64,000 nt of DNA from Streptomyces sp. WAC05374 (lineage in GTDB: Bacteria; Actinomycetota; Actinomycetes; Streptomycetales; Streptomycetaceae): the NCBI RefSeq assembly GCF_004353505.1, contig NZ_SMNQ01000007.1, forward strand, positions 248,001-312,000, given 5' to 3'. Both the position numbers and the translations under genes were made by a program. The notes beneath the pieces were generated by a model that was not told the origin of the DNA, searched no databases, and saw only the letters and a program-made list of their open reading frames with translations. Of this stretch, positions 58,660 through 64,000 are shown piece by piece. Every line of letters begins with the position of its first letter. Positions within the stretch are counted from its first letter, which is position 1.

Positions 58660-61482
58660 CTACTTCTTGCGGCGACGCCCGCCCTTCTGGGCCTTGCGCC
58701 GCTCGGCACGGGTCATCCCGTCCGTCGCGGACCGGGCCGCGCCGTCACCGTTGTCGAAGTCGCCCTCGATGATGTCGCCCTCGCCGTCGACCTTCGGCGC
58801 GGAGAAGTGCAGGCGGTCCGGGCGCTTGGGGGCCTCCAGGCCCTTGGCGCGGATCTCCGGGCGCCCCGCACCGGCCTGGGCCGGAACGGCGTCCTCCTTG
58901 GCCAGGGACGTCTTCGCGGCGGCGTCCTGCACCGGGACCTCCTCGACCTGCTGCTCGACCTGGACCTCCAGGTTGAACAGGTAGCCGACGGACTCCTCCT
59001 TGATGCCCTCCATCATCGCGGTGAACATGTCGAAGCCCTCGCGCTGGTACTCGACCAGCGGGTCCTTCTGCGCCATCGCGCGCAGGCCGATGCCCTCCTG
59101 GAGGTAGTCCATCTCGTAGAGGTGCTCGCGCCACTTGCGGTCCAGCACGGACAGCACGACCCGGCGCTCCAGCTCGCGCATGATGTCGGAGCCGAGCTGC
59201 TTCTCACGCGCGTCGTACTGCTCGTGGATGTCCTCCTTGACGGACTCCGCGATGAACTCGGCGGTGATGCCGGCCCGGTCGCCGGCCGCCTCCTCCAGCT
59301 CCTCGATGGTGACCTTGCACGGGTAGAGCTGCTTGAAGGCGCCCCACAGCCGCTCCAGGTCCCACTCCTCGGCGAAGCCCTCGACGGTCTCGGCCTCGAT
59401 GTACGCGTCGATGGTGTCGTCCATGAAGTGGCGGATCTGCTCGTGCAGGTCCTCGCCCTCCAGGACGCGGCGGCGCTCGCCGTAGATGACCTCGCGCTGC
59501 CGGTTGAGGACCTCGTCGTACTTCAGAACGTTCTTGCGGGTCTCGAAGTTCTGCTGCTCGACCTGCGACTGCGCGGAGGCGATCGCGCGCGTGACCATCT
59601 TGTTCTCGATCGGGACGTCGTCGGGAACGTTGGCCATCGACATCACGCGCTCGACCATCTGCGCCTTGAACAGCCGCATCAGGTCGTCGCCGAGCGACAG
59701 GTAGAAGCGGGACTCGCCGGGGTCGCCCTGACGGCCGGAACGACCGCGGAGCTGGTTGTCGATACGCCGCGACTCGTGCCGCTCGGTGCCCAGCACGTAC
59801 AGCCCGCCGAGCGCCTTGACCTCCTCGAACTCGGCCTTGACGGCGAGCTCGGCCTTCTCCAGCGCGGCGGGCAGGGCGGCGGCCCACTCCTCCACGTGCT
59901 CGACCGGGTCGAGCCCGCGCTGACGCAGCTCCGCCTCGGCCAGGTCGTCGGGGTTGCCGCCCAGCTTGATGTCGGTACCGCGGCCGGCCATGTTGGTGGC
60001 GACGGTGACGGCGCCCTTGCGGCCGGCCTGGGCGACGATCGACGCCTCACGGTCGTGCTGCTTGGCGTTGAGCACCTCGTGCGGGATGCCGCGCTTGGAG
60101 AGCTGCTGCGACAGGTACTCGGACTTCTCGACCGACGTCGTACCGACGAGGATCGGCTGGCCCTTCTTGTGCTTCTCCTCGATGTCGTCGACGACCGCGG
60201 CGAACTTGGCGACCTCGGTGCGGTAGATCAGGTCCGACTGGTCCTTGCGGATCATCGGCCTGTTCGTCGGGATCGGGACGACGCCCAGCTTGTAGATCTG
60301 GTGGAACTCGGCGGCCTCGGTCATGGCCGTACCGGTCATTCCGGACAGCTTGTCGTAGAGGCGGAAGAAGTTCTGGAGGGTGATCGTGGCGAGGGTCTGG
60401 TTCTCGTCCTTGATGTCCACCCCTTCCTTCGCCTCGATCGCCTGGTGCATGCCCTCGTTGTAGCGGCGGCCGGCGAGGATACGGCCGGTGTGCTCGTCGA
60501 CGATCATGACTTCGCCGTCGATGACGACGTAGTCCTTGTCCTTCTTGAACAGTTCCTTGGCCTTGATGGCGTTGTTCAGGTAACCGACGAGCGGGGTGTT
60601 CACCGACTCGTAGAGGTTGTCGATGCCCAGCCAGTCCTCGACCTTGGCGACACCGGACTCGTGGATGCCGACGGTGCGCTTCTTCTCGTCGACCTCGTAG
60701 TCGCCGGTCTCCTCGATGCCCTTCAGCGGGTTGCCCGCCTCGCCCCGCTTGAGGCGGGTGACCAGCTTGGCGAAGTCGCCGTACCACTTGGTGGCCTGGT
60801 CGGCCGGGCCGGAGATGATCAGCGGCGTACGGGCCTCGTCGACCAGGATCGAGTCGACCTCGTCGACACAGGCGAAGTTGTGGCCGCGCTGGACGAGCTC
60901 CTCCTTGGACCACGCCATGTTGTCCCGGAGGTAGTCGAAGCCGAACTCATTGTTCGTGCCGTACGTGATGTCGCAGTTGTACATCTCGCGGCGCTGCGCC
61001 GGCGACATGTTCGCCAGGATGCAGCCGACCGTCAGGCCGAGGAACTTGTGGACCCGGCCCATCATCTCGGAGTCGCGCTCGGCCAGGTAGTCGTTGACCG
61101 TGATCAGGTGCACGCCCTTGCCGGACAGCGCGTTCAGGTACGCCGGGAGCGTGCCGACGAGGGTCTTGCCCTCACCGGTCTTCATCTCGGCCACGTAACC
61201 GAGGTGCAGCGCGGCGCCGCCCATGAGCTGGACGTCGTAGTGGCGCTGGCCGAGCACGCGCTTGGCGGCCTCGCGGACCGTCGCGAAGGCCTCGGGCATC
61301 AGGTCGTCGAGGCTCTCACCATCGGCGTACCGCTGCTTGTACTCCTCGGTGAGCGCCCGCAACTCGGCGTCGGAGAGGTTGACGAAGTCCTCTTCGATGG
61401 AGTTGACCTGGTCCGCGATGCGGTGCAGTTTGCGCAGGATCTTGCCTTCGCCTGCACGCATGAGCTTGTTGAAGACGGACAC
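58660..61482 (-). CDS. secA: Protein translocase ATPase SecA
   Basis: A 940-residue SecA motor for Sec-dependent export. Walker A is MKTGEGKTL, the DEAD-like box is CVDEVDSILVDEARTPL, followed by NMAGRGTDIKLGG and RGRSGRQGDPGESRFYLS. The C-terminal zinc-binding motif is replaced by a basic tail (RAERRKAQKGGRRRKK). GTG 61482 has AAGGAGA upstream. It is the single, housekeeping SecA by sequence. Confidence 0.97.
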   Translation of the reverse strand: MSVFNKLMRAGEGKILRKLHRIADQVNSIEEDFVNLSDAELRALTEEYKQRYADGESLDDLMPEAFATVREAAKRVLGQRHYDVQLMGGAALHLGYVAEMKTGEGKTLVGTLPAYLNALSGKGVHLITVNDYLAERDSEMMGRVHKFLGLTVGCILANMSPAQRREMYNCDITYGTNNEFGFDYLRDNMAWSKEELVQRGHNFACVDEVDSILVDEARTPLIISGPADQATKWYGDFAKLVTRLKRGEAGNPLKGIEETGDYEVDEKKRTVGIHESGVAKVEDWLGIDNLYESVNTPLVGYLNNAIKAKELFKKDKDYVVIDGEVMIVDEHTGRILAGRRYNEGMHQAIEAKEGVDIKDENQTLATITLQNFFRLYDKLSGMTGTAMTEAAEFHQIYKLGVVPIPTNRPMIRKDQSDLIYRTEVAKFAAVVDDIEEKHKKGQPILVGTTSVEKSEYLSQQLSKRGIPHEVLNAKQHDREASIVAQAGRKGAVTVATNMAGRGTDIKLGGNPDDLAEAELRQRGLDPVEHVEEWAAALPAALEKAELAVKAEFEEVKALGGLYVLGTERHESRRIDNQLRGRSGRQGDPGESRFYLSLGDDLMRLFKAQMVERVMSMANVPDDVPIENKMVTRAIASAQSQVEQQNFETRKNVLKYDEVLNRQREVIYGERRRVLEGEDLHEQIRHFMDDTIDAYIEAETVEGFAEEWDLERLWGAFKQLYPCKVTIEELEEAAGDRAGITAEFIAESVKEDIHEQYDAREKQLGSDIMRELERRVVLSVLDRKWREHLYEMDYLQEGIGLRAMAQKDPLVEYQREGFDMFTAMMEGIKEESVGYLFNLEVQVEQQVEEVPVQDAAAKTSLAKEDAVPAQAGAGRPEIRAKGLEAPKRPDRLHFSAPKVDGEGDIIEGDFDNGDGAARSATDGMTRAERRKAQKGGRRRKK

Positions 61483-61734
61483 TGAGGTTGGTCTCCTTGC
61501 CGGTCGGGCCTGGCACTGGGTCTTGTCATGGACACTGGCACGGGCACGGCAGGTGGTCCCCACCGCAACGGCCATCGTAAGCGAGGACGCCACCGCGCCG
61601 GGAGGTCCGCGCCCACCTGGGCCGACCGCCGCGCCGACATGCCGCCCGCAAGGAGAACGCGCGGGGCACGCGGAAGGTGCCGCTGAACCCGAAAAGTGTT
61701 CGCCCGCCGCTCCCGGCCCCCGCAGAATCCCGTC

Positions 61735-62313
61735 ATGGATCCCGTCACCCTCACCACCGGCCGCCTGCTGCTGCGCCCGTTCGCCCCCGAGGACGTCGAC
61801 GCCGTGTACACGGCCTGCCAGGACCCCGGCATCCAGCGCTGGACGACCGTCCCCTCCCCGTACGCGAGGCATCACGCCGAGGAGTTCGTCGGGGCCGTGC
61901 CGGACGGCTGGCGCACCGGCTACGACCTGGACTTCGCGGTCCTGCTCCGCGACGGCGGCCCGCTCGTGGGCGCCGCCGGTGTGCGCGGGCACTCGGGGGT
62001 GTGGGAGATCGGCTTCTGGACGGCCGCGGAGCACCGGGGAAGCGGCTACGCCACGGAGGCCGTCGCGGCCCTGGCGCGGTGGACGTTCACGGCGACGGGG
62101 TGCGTGCGTCTGGTGTGGCGTGCCGAGGTCGGCAACACCGGCTCGCGCGCGGTCGCCGAGAAGGCCGGCTTCACGATCGAGGGCACCCAGCGCGCGGGCC
62201 TGCTCAACAAGGGCACCATGCGCGACGCCTGGGTCGGCTCCCTGCTCCCCTCGGACCTCGGCCTGCCCTCCCCGGTGCCCTACCTCCCAGCCCCCGCCCG
62301 GCCCCGGACCTGA
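61735..62313 (+). CDS. GNAT N-acetyltransferase (RimJ/RimL-like)
   Basis: A 192-residue acetyltransferase (TLTTGRLLLRPFAPEDVDAV). The acetyl-CoA loop is AEHRGSGYATEAVAALARW, followed by VRLVWRAEVGNTGSRAVAEK. It acetylates an amine, often a protein N-terminus or an antibiotic; the target is unknown. ATG 61735 lacks a clear ribosome binding site and may be leaderless. It is divergent from secA across 252 bp with no other gene seen. Confidence 0.85.
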   Translation: MDPVTLTTGRLLLRPFAPEDVDAVYTACQDPGIQRWTTVPSPYARHHAEEFVGAVPDGWRTGYDLDFAVLLRDGGPLVGAAGVRGHSGVWEIGFWTAAEHRGSGYATEAVAALARWTFTATGCVRLVWRAEVGNTGSRAVAEKAGFTIEGTQRAGLLNKGTMRDAWVGSLLPSDLGLPSPVPYLPAPARPRT

Positions 62314-62343
62314 CTGTCAGTGGCGCCCTCTATCGTGCCGGGC

Positions 62344-63543
62344 ATGACCACGATGCCGAGCCCGACCGCAGAACTCTCCGCCGACGAGGCCCGCCGTATC
62401 GCACTGCGCGCGCAGGGCTTCCTGGGCGCGCCGGACCGCCGCGCCGGGGTGCGCGGCGTCCTGCGCCGTCTCGGCGCCGTCCAGCTCGACACGATCTCGG
62501 TACTGGCCCGCTCCCACGAGCTGGTCCCGTACGCACGGCTCGGTGCCGTCGGCCGCGGGACCGTCGAGGCGGCGTACTGGTCCGCAGCGTCCATTGGCGC
62601 GTCTCCGACACGACCCCACGCCTTCGAGTACTGGTCGCACGCGGCGTGCATCCTCCCCATCGAGGAGTGGCCGCACTTCGCCTTCCGCCGCCGCGCCTAC
62701 CGCACGCACCCGCAGTGGCACCACGACCTTCCGGACGGCGCCTACGACGCGGTGATCAAGCAGTTGCGCGCCGAGGGCCCGCTGACCGCCACGGAGCTGG
62801 GCGGCGCGAAGAACGGCGGCGAGTGGTGGGACTGGTCCGCCTCCAAGGTCGCCGTGGAGCGGGCGCTGATGTACGGGGAGGTGGTGTGCACCGAGCGGCG
62901 CGGCTGGAAGCGGGTGTACGACCTGGCCGAGCGCGCCGTCCCGGGTGACCTGCTGCACGACGAGCTGGACGACACGGAGTGCCTGCGCCGGCTGGTGCGG
63001 CTGGCCGGGCAGGCGCTGGGCGTGGGCACGCGCGCGGACATCGCCGACTACCACCGGCTCAAGGGCGAGCAGTTCGACGCCGTGGTCGCGGACTCCGGCC
63101 TGGTGCCGGTGCGGGTACAGGGCTGGGAGAAGCCCGCCTGGGCGGACCCGGAGGCCCTGGCGACCGTGCCGCGCGGCCGCCACCGTACGACGCTGCTGTC
63201 GCCGTTCGACTCCCTGATCTGGGAGCGGCCCCGGACGGAACGGATCTTCGGCTTCACCCACCGCCTGGAGGCGTACGTTCCCAAGCAGAAGCGGATACAC
63301 GGCTACTTCGCGATGCCGCTGCTGGCGGGCGGGAAGCTCGTGGGCCGGGTCGATCCGGCGCGGGAGGGGACGACGCTGGTGGCCAGGCAGGTGTCGCTGG
63401 CCTCCGCCAAGGCGGTGGCGCCGATGGCCGAGGCCCTGCGGGAGGCCGCCGGGTGGGTGGGCTGCGACGCGGTGCGGGTCGAGCGCGTCGACCGCCCGGA
63501 GCTCGCGCCCGAGCTGGTCTCCGCGCTGGCGCGTCTCACCTGA
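62344..63543 (+). CDS. YcaQ/AlkX-type winged-helix DNA glycosylase
   Basis: A 399-residue HTH_42 protein. The segment GAVQLDTISVLARSHELVPY contains the QxD catalytic-type motif of YcaQ, and AFEYWSHAACILPIEEWPHF is also conserved. YcaQ unhooks DNA interstrand cross-links and alkylated purines. AlkZ-group members with QxQ give self-resistance in antibiotic clusters; the QxD form here is the housekeeping type. It starts 31 bp after the GNAT gene and overlaps the next gene tail to tail by 8 bp. Confidence 0.87.
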   Translation: MTTMPSPTAELSADEARRIALRAQGFLGAPDRRAGVRGVLRRLGAVQLDTISVLARSHELVPYARLGAVGRGTVEAAYWSAASIGASPTRPHAFEYWSHAACILPIEEWPHFAFRRRAYRTHPQWHHDLPDGAYDAVIKQLRAEGPLTATELGGAKNGGEWWDWSASKVAVERALMYGEVVCTERRGWKRVYDLAERAVPGDLLHDELDDTECLRRLVRLAGQALGVGTRADIADYHRLKGEQFDAVVADSGLVPVRVQGWEKPAWADPEALATVPRGRHRTTLLSPFDSLIWERPRTERIFGFTHRLEAYVPKQKRIHGYFAMPLLAGGKLVGRVDPAREGTTLVARQVSLASAKAVAPMAEALREAAGWVGCDAVRVERVDRPELAPELVSALARLT

Positions 63544-64000
63544 TCTCGAGGATCTTCTCCCGCATCGCGTAGACCACGGCTTCCATCCTGGAGTGGAGCT
63601 GGAGCTTCTCCAGGATGTTGCGGACGTGGTTCTTCACGGTGTTCTCCGAGATGAACAACTCCTTGGCGATGTCCCGGTTGTTCATGCCCGTGGCGACGAG
63701 CTTCAGCACCTCGAGCTCACGGTCGGTCAGCCGGGGCGCCGGAACCAGCCGGCGCTCGTCGGTGCGCTGGATCATCGACTTGAACTCGGTGAGCAGCTTG
63801 GACGCCATGGAGGGGCTGATCTGCGACTGGCCGTCCGCGACCGCCCGGATGGCGGTGGCGACCTCGTCGGTGGAGATCTCCTTGAGCAGGTACCCGGTGG
63901 CGCCCGCCTTGATCGCGTCGTAGAGGTCGGCCTCCTCGTCGCTGATCGTCAGCATGATGATCTTGGCGCTGGGGGCCACCTCCTTGATGGAGGTGCAGGC
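63536..64000 (-). CDS. NarL/LuxR-type response regulator (5' end outside window)
   Basis: The last about 154 residues of a two-component regulator. The end of the receiver domain is visible (IIMLTISDEEADLYDAIKAG, ATGYLLKE, with the switch Thr and conserved Lys). The C-terminal LuxR-type helix-turn-helix reads LTDRELEVLKLVATGMNNRD, IAKELFISENTVKNHVRNIL. The phosphorylated Asp is beyond the right edge. The stop overlaps the YcaQ-type gene by 8 bp. The partner kinase is not visible. Confidence 0.93.
   Translation of the reverse strand, partial: ACTSIKEVAPSAKIIMLTISDEEADLYDAIKAGATGYLLKEISTDEVATAIRAVADGQSQISPSMASKLLTEFKSMIQRTDERRLVPAPRLTDRELEVLKLVATGMNNRDIAKELFISENTVKNHVRNILEKLQLHSRMEAVVYAMREKILEIR

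Noticed and set aside
1..64000. Insertion sequences, prophage, integrase or attachment sites
   Set aside because: No transposase, integrase or phage protein was recognised and there is no tRNA gene; apart from the toxin-antitoxin pair, the gene order looks like core chromosome.

Overview
The window is a very high-GC chromosomal segment from a Streptomyces. The evidence is strong third-position G/C bias, GTG and TTG starts, a tmRNA with an ANTKRD...ALAA tag next to smpB, release factor 2 without a programmed frameshift, and paired Ser/Thr kinases. From memory, the gene order matches the S. coelicolor core segment from the sigU/rsuA locus through narK-nnaR, matAB, smpB, ftsEX, prfB, pkaAB and the NAD-glutamate dehydrogenase to secA. 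I could not run an alignment. No prophage, insertion sequence, CRISPR array, rRNA or tRNA (other than tmRNA) was seen.

Layout. 1-2.8 kb: partial HelD-type RNA polymerase recycling ATPase, then an ECF sigma factor with its zinc anti-sigma factor. 2.9-4.2 kb: CGNR zinc-finger regulator and a FitAB/VapBC-type toxin-antitoxin pair whose antitoxin reading frame is shifted. 4.2-6.9 kb: nitrate module narK-nnaR with a strong inverted GlnR-like element upstream. 6.9-11.8 kb: matA-matB-acyltransferase operon for an extracellular N-acetylglucosamine-type polymer. 12-14.4 kb: LysR regulator divergent from an MFS exporter. 14.4-18.8 kb: tmRNA, smpB, S41 protease, ftsX, ftsE and a small zinc-ribbon membrane protein. 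18.9-19.9 kb: sortase-anchored protein with a long collagen-like Gly-X-Y tract made of 18-bp tandem repeats. 20.2-28.2 kb: prfB, pkaB, pkaA and an FHA/FtsK-like ATPase. 28.3-32 kb: sugar ABC importer without its own ATPase.

32-50 kb is a cell-envelope glycan region. It has three large glycosyltransferases, two of them fused to CDP-glycerol glycerophosphotransferase domains. It also has a three-gene set that looks like a lipid-linked-sugar pathway (GT2-methyltransferase fusion, small EamA/SMR-type flippase, GT-C transferase). It further contains dTDP-rhamnose genes rmlA-rmlB-rmlD with rmlC nearby on the other strand, and a TagGH/Wzm-Wzt type ABC exporter that appears to be under a TetR repressor. 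Two small stress-type genes (CsbD and a hydrophobic peptide) and an RsbW-like kinase sit inside it, isolated by strong hairpins.

50-64 kb holds a giant NAD-dependent glutamate dehydrogenase, a DJ-1/PfpI protein, a HAD hydrolase, a DUF6912-like protein, an Rv3235-like protein, secA, a GNAT acetyltransferase, a YcaQ-type DNA glycosylase and a partial LuxR-type response regulator. Most convergent gene junctions are punctuated by long perfect hairpins that can serve as bidirectional terminators.

The observations most worth following up are the inverted GlnR-like site at narK, the frameshifted antitoxin with a palindrome over its start codon, the proline-free collagen-like wall protein, the sugar permease with a large extracytoplasmic insertion, and the compact GT2-methyltransferase / flippase / GT-C operon.
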